Below, in pieces: positions 45,963-54,472 of a stretch of 64,000 bases of DNA. The stretch lies in NCBI GenBank assembly GCA_051252005.1, contig JBPOEZ010000004.1, positions 1-64,000 on the forward strand. The letters run 5' to 3'. Position numbers and translations under genes: made by a program. The notes under the pieces are model-generated. The model made no database searches, was not told the DNA's origin, and was given only the letters and a program-made list of their open reading frames with translations. This stretch comes from JACOMS01 sp051252005. Its GTDB lineage: Bacteria > Pseudomonadota > Alphaproteobacteria > Caulobacterales > Maricaulaceae. Numbering within the stretch: position 1 is the first letter of the stretch; the number at the start of each line of letters is the position of its first letter.

Positions 45963-46704
45963 TGACCGCGTAGAAAAAGCTGTCGCTGGTATTGAAGCCG
46001 GCGTGGCTAATATGGTGGACCGCTTGCATTCTAAGGGCGATGCTGAGGTCGAGCATGATTTGCGTCTTCTTGAGGCTTTGCTGTTTGCGGCGTCGGAGCC
46101 GATTGATATTGAAACCCTGCGCGAGCGTATGCCGGACGAAACCGATGTGACGGCATTAATCGCGCGCCTTACGCGCGATTATGCAGGACGGGGGATCAAT
46201 CTGGTGCGTGTTGCGGATCGTTGGCGGTTTCAAACTGCGCCGGATTTGGAGCATCACCTTACAGACATAAAAGAAGCACCGAGAAAACTGTCGCGCGCCG
46301 CTCTCGAAACTCTTGCTATTATTGCGTATCACCAACCCGTCACGCGCGCCGAGATTGAGGACGTGCGAGGCGTCGCTGTTTCAAAAGGTACTATCGATGT
46401 CTTGATGGAGCTTGGCTGGGTGCGAATGCGCGGACGGCGGCGCACGCCGGGGCGTCCTGTGACATTCGGTACTGCGGATGGCTTCCTGGCGCATTTTAAT
46501 TTGGAGACCATAGCAGACCTTCCGGGCCGCGATGACCTTAAGGCTGCGGGACTCTTGGATCCGCGTCTTCCCAAAGACTTTGAAATGCCGACACCTATGA
46601 TGCCTGACGACCTTACTGAGGGTGAAGATCCTCTCGAGGACGAAGACGGCCCTGACTTCTTTGAGGACTTTATGTCCGATGACGATAATAAGGATGAGCT
46701 CTAA
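45955..46704 (+). CDS. scpB: Segregation and condensation protein B
   Basis: Dimeric winged-helix partner of ScpA. It has 249 residues. LRLLEALLFAASEPID, RKLSRAALETLAIIAYHQPVTRAEIE and the RGVAVSKGTIDVLMELGWV segment are diagnostic. The C-terminal tail is strongly acidic (Asp/Glu rich) and dispensable-looking. It ends in TAATG with the next gene. Confidence 0.92.
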   Translation: MSNDRVEKAVAGIEAGVANMVDRLHSKGDAEVEHDLRLLEALLFAASEPIDIETLRERMPDETDVTALIARLTRDYAGRGINLVRVADRWRFQTAPDLEHHLTDIKEAPRKLSRAALETLAIIAYHQPVTRAEIEDVRGVAVSKGTIDVLMELGWVRMRGRRRTPGRPVTFGTADGFLAHFNLETIADLPGRDDLKAAGLLDPRLPKDFEMPTPMMPDDLTEGEDPLEDEDGPDFFEDFMSDDDNKDEL

Positions 46705-47726
46705 TGTATCGATTATTAGGCACGGCGGCTGCGGCTCTCTATCTGGCAGGGTGCGCTACAGCGCCTGAGCCGCAAAAGAGTTTTTCGTTCCTTGTGATGG
46801 GCGATGCGCCTTATAGTGAAAAAGATAACGTGATGTTTGCCAAGGCCATGCCAATAATCCCAGAGCAGGACTATCCATTTATCATTCACGTCGGAGATTA
46901 TAAAGGCGGCGGTGCGGCTTGCACAGCCGACCATGATATGCGCCAGCGTGCGCTTGTAAAACAGCTCGCGCCTACACCTGTCTTTTATACGCCCGGTGAT
47001 AATGAATGGGCCGACTGCGACCGCTTCGAAGATCCCGACACAAAACAGCCAGTTTCTGATTTAGAACGATTGTCGAAAATTCGGTCTTTGTTTTTTGGCG
47101 ATCTCATGCCGACGGCATTAGGCGCGGCTCACCAAGTCGGGATGCCGGAGAATGCACGATGGACTTACGGCGATGTCCAGTTTGCGACGATAAATGTGGC
47201 CGGAACGAATAATAGCCGAGACTATGTTACAGTGGATTCCCTCAGCGCCGCAAAAGCCGCGGCGTCGGCGCGTGACACGTCTAATCTGGCATGGCTCGCT
47301 CAAACGTTTGACGAGGCCGCGCAGCTCAAAAGCTCTGCTGTTATCATTGCTACGCACGCGGATATGACAGACGTAAAGAAGAAGCCAGAGGATGTCATGT
47401 GCTCCGAAGTCAGCGAAAAGCGAACGCCTTGTGATGGATTTACAGATCTGCGGGCGGCTATCCAAGGTCATGCTTTAAAGTTTGACGGTCCTGTTTTGCT
47501 GATACATGGCGATACATCACCGTTTACATTGACCCAGACATTTTCAGGAGAAGAGGCGCCGAATTTTTATCGTCTTAACGCCGCCGGCGATTCAGGAGAG
47601 AACGCTGAGATGGGACAAAAGTGGGGCACACGGGACGTTACGCATGTGACCTACACGCGCGGGAGCGTGGTGCCTTTTGAGGCCAGCGGCTTGCTGACAG
47701 GAAAGATCGCGAAATCAAAGGACTAG
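46704..47726 (+). CDS. Calcineurin-like phosphoesterase lipoprotein (putative)
   Basis: A 340-residue envelope protein with a lipoprotein signal (MYRLLGTAAAALYLAGC, Cys17 modified). The mature part has metallophosphoesterase-like motifs in order: VMGDAPYS, IIHVGDYKGGG, YTPGDNEWADC, IIATHAD and LLIHGDTSPF, which supply the usual metal-binding Asp, Asn and His residues. Substrate unknown. It starts in TAATG with scpB, so is likely cotranscribed, yet this gene is not part of the usual scpB-tatA order. Confidence 0.75.
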   Translation: MYRLLGTAAAALYLAGCATAPEPQKSFSFLVMGDAPYSEKDNVMFAKAMPIIPEQDYPFIIHVGDYKGGGAACTADHDMRQRALVKQLAPTPVFYTPGDNEWADCDRFEDPDTKQPVSDLERLSKIRSLFFGDLMPTALGAAHQVGMPENARWTYGDVQFATINVAGTNNSRDYVTVDSLSAAKAAASARDTSNLAWLAQTFDEAAQLKSSAVIIATHADMTDVKKKPEDVMCSEVSEKRTPCDGFTDLRAAIQGHALKFDGPVLLIHGDTSPFTLTQTFSGEEAPNFYRLNAAGDSGENAEMGQKWGTRDVTHVTYTRGSVVPFEASGLLTGKIAKSKD

Positions 47727-47842
47727 GCGCTAAAAGCTTTTAACGGAGCTGATACCTCTATAATGCCGTTCGCGCGTAATATATTTAGTCATGATGCCCG
47801 AATTTCGGCGTATTTACATTCGTTACAGCTTAAACAGACATC

Positions 47843-48754
47843 ATGAACACACCTATCAATCAACAAATGTCCTTTGGTGACATCGCGATCCTCATCATTT
47901 TATCAGTGATTTGGGGTGGCTCATTCTTCTTTGTCGAAGTTCTGGTCGACTACCTTCCGCCGCTCACGATCGTTGCACTGCGGGTAGGGCTTGCGGCGCT
48001 TATTCTATGGGTGATCGTGATTTTTCGGCGGCTGCCTCTGCCGCGCACCTTGAAGCAATGGCGGGGATTGTTTATTGTCGGCCTCGTCAATAACGCCTTG
48101 CCGTTTTGCCTCATCGTTTGGGGACAAACCCAAATCAGCTCCGGCCTGGCCTCAGTTTTAAATGCCACGACGCCTTTTTTTACGGTTGCCATTGCGGGGC
48201 TCTATCTCGCCGATGAAAGCTTTAGCCGCGCTAAATTTACGGGCGTTATTACGGGACTGCTAGGGACGGCTATCCTGATTGGGCCCGAGGCGCTTAGCGG
48301 CCTGTCAGGCTCGATAGCGGGGCAAGTGGCCGTAATGCTGGCGGCGCTTTGTTATGCTGTGGCCGCTGTCTACTCTCGACGCTTTAAAGCATGGGGCGTG
48401 TCTCCGCTGATGATTGCGACGGGGCAAGTCACTATGGCGGCGATAATATTGCTCCCCATTACGCTCTTCATAGATCAGCCTTGGACGCTGCCTGTGCCGC
48501 CTCTTCATGCCATCGGTGCGATGATAGGGCTCGCAGTCATCAGTACCGTTATTGCTTACATTCTGTATTTTCGATTGGTCGCGTCTGCGGGAGCCACAAA
48601 TGCAGCGCTTGTTACGTTCTTGATCCCTGTCTCTGCGATTTTGCTCGGAACGGTGGTACTCGGCGAGACATTCACGGCTTTGCAGGCTTTGGGGGCCATC
48701 TTAATTGGGGCTGGCTTGATTATTATGGATGGGCGGCTATTCAACCGTACCTAA
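47843..48754 (+). CDS. EamA/DMT family permease
   Basis: A 303-residue membrane protein with about ten hydrophobic segments in two EamA repeats. The first repeat contains SVIWGGSFFFVEVLV and ALRVGLAALILW; the second ends with PVSAILLGTVVLGETFTALQALGAILI, characteristic of the family. Substrate unknown. It lies between the phosphoesterase and tatA, and is not closely similar to the other DMT permease of the window. Confidence 0.85.
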   Translation: MNTPINQQMSFGDIAILIILSVIWGGSFFFVEVLVDYLPPLTIVALRVGLAALILWVIVIFRRLPLPRTLKQWRGLFIVGLVNNALPFCLIVWGQTQISSGLASVLNATTPFFTVAIAGLYLADESFSRAKFTGVITGLLGTAILIGPEALSGLSGSIAGQVAVMLAALCYAVAAVYSRRFKAWGVSPLMIATGQVTMAAIILLPITLFIDQPWTLPVPPLHAIGAMIGLAVISTVIAYILYFRLVASAGATNAALVTFLIPVSAILLGTVVLGETFTALQALGAILIGAGLIIMDGRLFNRT

Positions 48755-48809
48755 GGCTTGCTCGCGAAGGCTAGCCGCGCTAAAGACACCTCAAACAAAG
48801 GAATGTTAT

Positions 48810-49019
48810 ATGTCTCCGGGTCCTTGGCAAATTTTGATCGTTTTAGTTCTTGTTGTTCTGCTGTTTGGCGGACGTGGGAAAATTTCGTCTATCATGGGCG
48901 ATGTTGCGAAAGGCATAACGAGCTTCCGTAAAGGTCTGAAAGACGATACGGAAAGCAAAACCGACGCGGCAGACGAAGCGATCAATGTCACGCCCAAGAA
49001 AGACAAAACAAAATCCTAA
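48810..49019 (+). CDS. tatA: Twin-arginine translocase subunit TatA
   Basis: Pore-forming component of the Tat export system. It has 69 residues: one N-terminal membrane segment (about 5-20), the short hinge with FGGRGK, an amphipathic helix (ISSIMGDVAKGITSFRKGLKDD) and a charged tail. The ATG follows AAAGGA. The TatA/B/C set follows in order. Confidence 0.92.
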   Translation: MSPGPWQILIVLVLVVLLFGGRGKISSIMGDVAKGITSFRKGLKDDTESKTDAADEAINVTPKKDKTKS

Positions 49020-49050
49020 GTATCTTCATTGCGAAGAGTAGGGCGGTCTT

Positions 49051-49422
49051 ATGATCCCTCAAATTGGTTTAGCCGAAATGGTGGTGCTTATGCTGCTGGC
49101 TATTATCGTGGTCGGGCCCAAAGACCTTCCTAAGCTTATGCGCACTGTTGGCGGCTTTATGGCCAAGCTCCGCGGCATGGGGCAAGAGCTCAAAGACGCC
49201 TTTGAAGATATGGGCGCCGCGCAGGAAATGGCCGAGCTTCGCAAAGAAATTGATGACCTTAAAAATATGGGGAAGCTTTCCAACTTGTCCGATGAGGCCT
49301 TTGCGGACGACATGCGAGCCTTAGACAGTGACTTGCGGGAGGGGACGGACTTATCCAGTCCCAAAACCCCGGACGCTGAAAAGCTCGAAGATAAGACTGA
49401 AAAAAAGTCTGAACCGTCATGA
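49051..49422 (+). CDS. tatB: Twin-arginine translocase subunit TatB
   Basis: Tat substrate-receptor component. It has 123 residues: membrane segment with IGLAEMVVLMLLAIIVVGP (E8 is the conserved polar residue), then KDLPKLMRTVGGFMAKLRGM and a long amphipathic helix, then an acidic/Lys tail. GGGCGG precedes the ATG. It overlaps tatC by four bases. Confidence 0.92.
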   Translation: MIPQIGLAEMVVLMLLAIIVVGPKDLPKLMRTVGGFMAKLRGMGQELKDAFEDMGAAQEMAELRKEIDDLKNMGKLSNLSDEAFADDMRALDSDLREGTDLSSPKTPDAEKLEDKTEKKSEPS

Positions 49423-50252
49423 CGGAAACGACTCCCGCTATAGAATCAGATGTGTCTGAAACAGAGGTCGAAGCCAGCCGCGCGCCGCTGCTTGACCATC
49501 TCAATGAGCTTCGCTCTCGCTTGATAAAATCCCTGATCGCGCTCATCGCGGGTTGTTTGGTCTGTATTCCAGTGCTCCCGCATATTTTAGCGTTTTTGCG
49601 CCGTCCTTTTGACGATGTTGTTTTCGCCTATAATGAAAAGCTCTTGGCTGCGGGGAAGCCGCTGGCCGAGGTTGATCTTATTGCCACGACGATTTTGGAA
49701 ACGTTCTTCGTCAATGTTCGTCTCGCAATTTTTGGCGCACTCATTCTGGCGTTCCCAGTCATTGCATTCCAAATCTACCGCTTCATCGCGCCAGGGCTTT
49801 ACAAAAATGAACGCGCGGCCTTTGCACCTTACTTATTCATATCGCCGCTTCTGTTTTCTTTGGGCGCGGCTTTGGTCTTTTACTTTATTTTCCCCTATGT
49901 GCTGAAATTCGGGCTGGGCATGTCGTCATCAGGATCGATTGTCCTGCTGCCGAAAATCAGCGATTACGTAAAGCTCGCAACCACATTGTTTTTGGCGTTT
50001 GGTATTTCGTTCCAGCTCCCAGTCGTATTGAGCCTTCTCGGGCGTGCCGGGATTGTGAGTGCATCGGCTTTGCGCAAAGGGCGTCGGTATGCGGTGGTTG
50101 GCATTGCTGCTTTCGCCGCAGTCGTCACGCCGCCCGACCCGCTCACACAAATTGTTTTAGGGTCTGCGATTTATCTGCTCTACGAAATTTCTATTTTGTC
50201 TGTGGCGATAATGGAACGCAAAAAGCCAGAGGAAACGGAGACTGACGTTTAG
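49419..50252 (+). CDS. tatC: Twin-arginine translocase subunit TatC
   Basis: Six-span receptor for twin-arginine signal peptides. It has 277 residues. LLDHLNELRSRLIKSL in the N-terminal helix, FEAFF-equivalent ILETFFVNVR, YRFIAPGLYKNER, and the C-terminal VTPPDPLTQ are diagnostic. One likely substrate is the PhoD-type protein at 62108. Its TAG shares bases with the stop of the convergent VUT gene. Confidence 0.95.
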   Translation: MTETTPAIESDVSETEVEASRAPLLDHLNELRSRLIKSLIALIAGCLVCIPVLPHILAFLRRPFDDVVFAYNEKLLAAGKPLAEVDLIATTILETFFVNVRLAIFGALILAFPVIAFQIYRFIAPGLYKNERAAFAPYLFISPLLFSLGAALVFYFIFPYVLKFGLGMSSSGSIVLLPKISDYVKLATTLFLAFGISFQLPVVLSLLGRAGIVSASALRKGRRYAVVGIAAFAAVVTPPDPLTQIVLGSAIYLLYEISILSVAIMERKKPEETETDV

Positions 50253-50830
50253 TTTTGTGAGCGTTTTTCTCTTTGCTTTAAGAACCACCAGATCACGAGT
50301 GCGCCAAACATTTTACCAATGATCGACATCGTCACATTAGGTAATGTGAACTGCGGGGCCATGACTTGAAGCTCACTCGCCGCGATTTGCGCCTCCCGTA
50401 ATTTCTCTGCGCCCATGAGGAATATTGACGTGTCTAGCGGCGCGGCGATGGCGGATGATAAGACTACCCGCGTTGAGAGGCGGTATTTCGTAAACGTATA
50501 CATGGCCCAATCGACCATTTCGGAAATCAGAAAAGCGAGGCCGCTCGCATAGGCAAGCTCTTTACCTGCAAATAATGCAGTGAGGGCGAGAGCAATCACC
50601 ATAGCAATGAGAACCTCATGCCCGACTTCGCGCTGCGCAAAGTCACGTGCGACCAAAACAAGGCCGGTTATGATCGTGACTGGATTAAACGCCCAACCCG
50701 GCAAAAGCTCCCACATCGGGGCCCATGTGAAAGACCAATTTACGAAGGGAATTATCAAAATATAGATAAGCGTATATTTCACAAAGCGAAGGCTAGTTTT
50801 TGCGGGTGGTTTCTCGGAATGGGTGCTCAT
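50249..50830 (-). CDS. VUT family (YhhQ/QueT-like) membrane transporter
   Basis: A 193-residue inner membrane protein with five to six hydrophobic segments. The VUT family signature is visible: WAFNPVTIITGLVLVARDFAQREVGHE, then ELAYASGLAFLISEMVDWAMYTF. Some family members import queuosine precursors, so that is a possible but unproven role. It is convergent with tatC, overlapping by four bases, and divergent from folA. Confidence 0.8.
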   Translation of the reverse strand: MSTHSEKPPAKTSLRFVKYTLIYILIIPFVNWSFTWAPMWELLPGWAFNPVTIITGLVLVARDFAQREVGHEVLIAMVIALALTALFAGKELAYASGLAFLISEMVDWAMYTFTKYRLSTRVVLSSAIAAPLDTSIFLMGAEKLREAQIAASELQVMAPQFTLPNVTMSIIGKMFGALVIWWFLKQREKRSQN

Positions 50831-50872
50831 ATGCCCCTATACCAAAGCTACGTCGTAGTGTAACCCGCCAAT

Positions 50873-51394
50873 ATGACAGCTTTGCCCCGACTTTCACTTA
50901 TTGTTGCCCGCGCGCGAAACGGCGTAATCGGAGTTGATGGAGACTTGCCGTGGCGTTTGTCGTCTGATCTGAAGTTCTTTAAATCGGCTACGCTCGGGAA
51001 GCCTGTGCTGATGGGGCGGGTGACGTGGGAGAGCCTGCCATTCCCCCTGCCGGGGCGTCCGAACTTAGTTTTGACGCGTAATAATCAGTATAAGGATAGC
51101 CGCGCGGAAATTTTTACGGACGTGAAAAAGATGGTTGGGCGCGGTTATGAATTGGCTGGGCTTAGCGGCGGCAATGAAGTTATGCTAATTGGCGGGGCAA
51201 AGCTCTATGGTAAGCTTTTGCCGTTTTGTGATCGTATGTATATTTCTGAGGTGGATACCGAGATAGACGGTGATGCCGTATTTCCGATATTTGATAGGGC
51301 CGAATGGACATGCTCACATGAGGAGGCCCACCCCAGAGGCCCGAATGATGATTATGATTTCACCATTCGGATATATGACCGCGTCAGTCGTTAA
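50873..51394 (+). CDS. folA: Dihydrofolate reductase
   Basis: Reduces dihydrofolate with NADPH. It has 173 residues. ARNGVIGVDGDLPWRLSSDLKFFK carries the active site (D of DLKFF and the LPW loop), followed by LMGRVTWESLP, GRPNLVLTR and the NADPH site MLIGGAKLYG. thyA is not next to it. Its stop codon overlaps that of the convergent oxygenase-like gene. Confidence 0.95.
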   Translation: MTALPRLSLIVARARNGVIGVDGDLPWRLSSDLKFFKSATLGKPVLMGRVTWESLPFPLPGRPNLVLTRNNQYKDSRAEIFTDVKKMVGRGYELAGLSGGNEVMLIGGAKLYGKLLPFCDRMYISEVDTEIDGDAVFPIFDRAEWTCSHEEAHPRGPNDDYDFTIRIYDRVSR

Positions 51395-52035
51395 TCAGGT
51401 TCAACCATCAAATTGAATGCAACAGAAATACGGTCTCTTTTGCCACGGTAAGGCCTGACGCTGTGCTTAAGCCACGCTGGAAAGAGAACCATGCGTCCAT
51501 TTACGGGGCGAATCGGTTGCTGTGAATATTGAGGCTCGCCGTCAGGGTAACGCAGAACCAACTCGGGCATATACATAGTATTCATTGGGAAGCGAGGGTC
51601 TACAAGGAGCAGCTCGCCTTCAACGTCTACTTTTGGGTCATCTTCTCCGACATCGACATAATATACGCCTGACCAAAGAGAGCCAGGGTGGCAATGCATT
51701 TGGTTGGAGTGGCCGGGGCCGCTTATATTGGCCCACATCTGCGCGTCGAAATTAAAATCTCGTTTGCCCATGGGGTGAATGTCTGCCGTTTGCGACGCGA
51801 TTTGGTTGACGGCTGTTTGCAGTAGAATGCGGGCTTCTTGTTCTGCCCATACCATCATATCGACATTGCTGTGCCAGCCGCCATAATTGGACCGCTGAAG
51901 TCCGTTATCGGCATCGCGTTTTGCGGTAATTATGTGTTTAAGAGCTACGTTCATCGGATCGCTATTCGCGAGATCATATAGAATGACTGGGGTGGGAAAC
52001 AAGAAAAGCGTCTTAGCCGGTTGATTTTGAAGCAT
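51391..52035 (-). CDS. Putative 2OG-Fe(II) oxygenase (TIGR02466 family)
   Basis: A 214-residue protein of the TIGR02466/PF13759 type. FPTPV near the N terminus, WANISGPGHSNQMHCHPGSL with candidate iron His residues, SGVYYVDV, and FPAWLKHSVRPYRGKRDRISVAFN with the distal His and the 2OG-binding Arg make the usual pattern. The substrate is unknown. It is convergent with folA (TTAA shared) and divergent from hflK. Confidence 0.78.
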   Translation of the reverse strand: MLQNQPAKTLFLFPTPVILYDLANSDPMNVALKHIITAKRDADNGLQRSNYGGWHSNVDMMVWAEQEARILLQTAVNQIASQTADIHPMGKRDFNFDAQMWANISGPGHSNQMHCHPGSLWSGVYYVDVGEDDPKVDVEGELLLVDPRFPMNTMYMPELVLRYPDGEPQYSQQPIRPVNGRMVLFPAWLKHSVRPYRGKRDRISVAFNLMVEPD

Positions 52036-52139
52036 TGAAGTGGGCCTAAGTGAAAATGGACTATGAAAAGTATGATCTGTCCCTTGATATAGCGCGTAGA
52101 TGTCGCCACATATAGGGAAATTTATATGACGGAGACAAT

Positions 52140-53270
52140 ATGTCTAATAATAAAAGCCCGTGGGGAAGTGGCCCTAGCGGAAACGGATCAGGCGGTGGTA
52201 AAAAGCCGTGGGGGCAGGGCGGACGCCCCGACCGGAATAAACCTAAAGCTGGCGAGACTTCCCCTGATTTGGACAATGTCATCCAAGGCTTCAAATCCCA
52301 GTTTGGCCGTGGTGGTCGTGGCCCGCGCGGCGGCGGCGGTAATGGCGGCGGAAGTGGTCCTTTAGCTAAATTCGGCCCATTTGGAATTTTCCTGCTTTTA
52401 GGCGGAATTTTGTTGGTCGGTTCTAGTTTTTACACAGTTGACCAACAGGAAGAAGCTTTGGTGCTTCGTTTTGGTGAGTATAGCCGTACTGCACCTCCAG
52501 GGCTGAACTTTAAGTTCCCCGTTCCTATGGAAACCGTAATTAAGCGCAAAACCCGCGAAGTTAAAAAGATTGATATTGGCGGAAGCGCCCAGACAAGCCT
52601 TATGCTTACTGGCGACGAAAATATTGTTGATATCGACTTTACGGTTCTGTGGCGTATCAATGACCTCAATAATTTTATCTTCAATGTTGATAATACTGAA
52701 GAGGCTGTGCGCGCTGTTGCCGAAAGCGCTATGCGCGAGATCGTTGGTAAAAGTGAACTTGAAGGCATTATTACTACGGATCGTTTAAGTATCACGCTTG
52801 CGGTGCGGAATTTGATGCAAGAAACTCTGAATGAATATGAAGCCGGTGTTGAGGTTGTAGAAGTACAGCTTCAAAAGGCAGATCCACCGGAAGCGGGTAA
52901 CGTTATCGATGCCTTCCGCGATGTTGTAAACGCAGCGCAAGACGCGGAAACCGTCGTCAATGAAGCAACGGCGTACCAAAACCAAGTCGTACCTGAGGCT
53001 CGCGGTGAAGCTTCGCAGATCATTCAAGATGCTGAGGCGTATAAAGGTAAAGTCGTGGCCGAAGCCCGCGGTGAAGCCGAGCGTTTCAAGCTTGTGTTGG
53101 CTGAATACCTTGCCGCACCGGAAGTGACTCGGAAACGTATCTATCTTGAAACGATGGAAGAGGTCTATGCTCCGGCTGACAAAATCATTCTCGATAAAGG
53201 CGCTGGATCTGGCGTTGTGCCTTATCTTCCGCTTGATAAACTTAACGCTAAACCGCGTGGAGGCCAATAA
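52140..53270 (+). CDS. hflK: FtsH modulator HflK
   Basis: SPFH/band 7 protein that forms a membrane cage with HflC around FtsH. It has 376 residues: Gly/Pro/Lys-rich cytoplasmic N terminus (about 1-75), one membrane segment (about 82-100), then the SPFH domain (VDQQEEALVLRFGEYSRT, PPGLNFKFP) and a helical Ala/Glu-rich tail. GGAGAC precedes the ATG. It is followed by hflC in TAATG. Confidence 0.94.
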   Translation: MSNNKSPWGSGPSGNGSGGGKKPWGQGGRPDRNKPKAGETSPDLDNVIQGFKSQFGRGGRGPRGGGGNGGGSGPLAKFGPFGIFLLLGGILLVGSSFYTVDQQEEALVLRFGEYSRTAPPGLNFKFPVPMETVIKRKTREVKKIDIGGSAQTSLMLTGDENIVDIDFTVLWRINDLNNFIFNVDNTEEAVRAVAESAMREIVGKSELEGIITTDRLSITLAVRNLMQETLNEYEAGVEVVEVQLQKADPPEAGNVIDAFRDVVNAAQDAETVVNEATAYQNQVVPEARGEASQIIQDAEAYKGKVVAEARGEAERFKLVLAEYLAAPEVTRKRIYLETMEEVYAPADKIILDKGAGSGVVPYLPLDKLNAKPRGGQ

Positions 53271-54172
53271 TGTCGACTAAAACTCCCCTATTTATATTTC
53301 TATTGAGTGTCGCAGTTTTGATTGCTTTTACTTGTACCTTCACAGTGAAGCAGTGGGAACAGGCACTTGTTCTACAATTTGGTGAAGCGCAGCGGGTTGA
53401 AAACGCTTGGGGCGAAGCCCCTAATGCAGGTTTGAAGTTCAAACTGCCTACGCCATTCGAAACAGTTGTGATTCTTGACCGCCGTAACCAAGAAGTTGAC
53501 CTTAAGCCCGTTGAACTTTTGGCGGCTGATCAAGAGCGCCTCGTTGTTGATGCGTTCGTGCGTTACCGGATTAAAGATGCTGTTCGGTTCTACGAAGCGT
53601 TGCAAAATGACCTTGGCGCTCAGCAAAAGCTTCAATCCATTATGGATTCGACTTTGCGGGACGTACTTGGCCGTGTGGATACTCCGGAAATTATTGCGGG
53701 ACGTCGCTCTGAACTCATGGCTGAGATTCAGCAAGTGTCAAACAACGTTGCTGATACACAACGTCTTGGTGTTGAAATCATTGACGTGCGTATTAAACGG
53801 GCTGACCTCCCAAAGGAAAACTCACAGCGTGTGTTCCAACGTATGGTGACGCAACGGGCTCAGGAAGCTTCGCGCATTCGCGCCGAAGGCGAAGAGCGCG
53901 CCCGCGAGATTAGAGCCACGGCTGAAAAAACGGCAACCGTTATCCGCGCTCAGGCTCAAGAAAAAGCTGAAATTATTCGCGGTGAAGGCGACGGCGAGAA
54001 AAACCGTATCTTTGCCGATGCGTATAATACCAATGCGCGGACACGGGACTTTTTCGACTTTTACCGTTCAATGGAAGCGCTTTCCAAAGGTCTAGGCACA
54101 AGCACATCTTACGTGCTCTCTCCTGACAACGATTTCTTGCGTTACATGGATGATGAAAACGGTAGTAAGTGA
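53270..54172 (+). CDS. hflC: FtsH modulator HflC
   Basis: Partner of HflK. It has 300 residues: membrane segment at about 6-24, TVKQWEQALVLQFGEA, NAGLKFKLPTPFETVVILDRR and the band 7 core, then RIRAEGEERAREIRATAEKTATVIRAQAQEKAE helical stalk and the SPDNDFLRYM end. The order hflK-hflC-DUF2065-degP is typical. Confidence 0.94.
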   Translation: MSTKTPLFIFLLSVAVLIAFTCTFTVKQWEQALVLQFGEAQRVENAWGEAPNAGLKFKLPTPFETVVILDRRNQEVDLKPVELLAADQERLVVDAFVRYRIKDAVRFYEALQNDLGAQQKLQSIMDSTLRDVLGRVDTPEIIAGRRSELMAEIQQVSNNVADTQRLGVEIIDVRIKRADLPKENSQRVFQRMVTQRAQEASRIRAEGEERAREIRATAEKTATVIRAQAQEKAEIIRGEGDGEKNRIFADAYNTNARTRDFFDFYRSMEALSKGLGTSTSYVLSPDNDFLRYMDDENGSK

Positions 54173-54190
54173 TAATACGGTAGCGCACCA

Positions 54191-54397
54191 ATGTCGTTAT
54201 CGACCATACTACTCATAGCTACAGGCGGTGCTCTCGCAATCGAGGGTGCCGCCTGGGCAATTTTCCCGAGGCAAATGCGCGAAATTTATCAGCAGGCTTT
54301 TGCCTCCGGTGACCGCATGCTGCATATTTCCGGCCTTACTTCTGTGGCGATCGGGGTGGCGCTTATCGTTTGGGCTGCTAAAGCTGCCGCCTTGTAA
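54191..54397 (+). CDS. DUF2065 small membrane protein
   Basis: A 68-residue protein with two membrane segments (about 5-24 and 47-65) and the connecting FPRQMREIYQQAFASGDRML, the DUF2065 hallmark. Function unknown; it commonly lies next to hflKC, probably in the same operon (18-bp gap here). Confidence 0.8.
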   Translation: MSLSTILLIATGGALAIEGAAWAIFPRQMREIYQQAFASGDRMLHISGLTSVAIGVALIVWAAKAAAL

Positions 54398-54472
54398 ACG
54401 CAGGTGCCAAATAACTAAGGTTTAACGATCATAGTCATTTAAAAAAAACGGATTATGCTCTAGAAAGAAAAC

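Noticed and set aside
52082..52139. hflK promoter (TTGATA near 52089 with TATAGG)
   Set aside because: The spacing of about 21 bases is too long for a sigma-70 promoter, and no better pair was seen.
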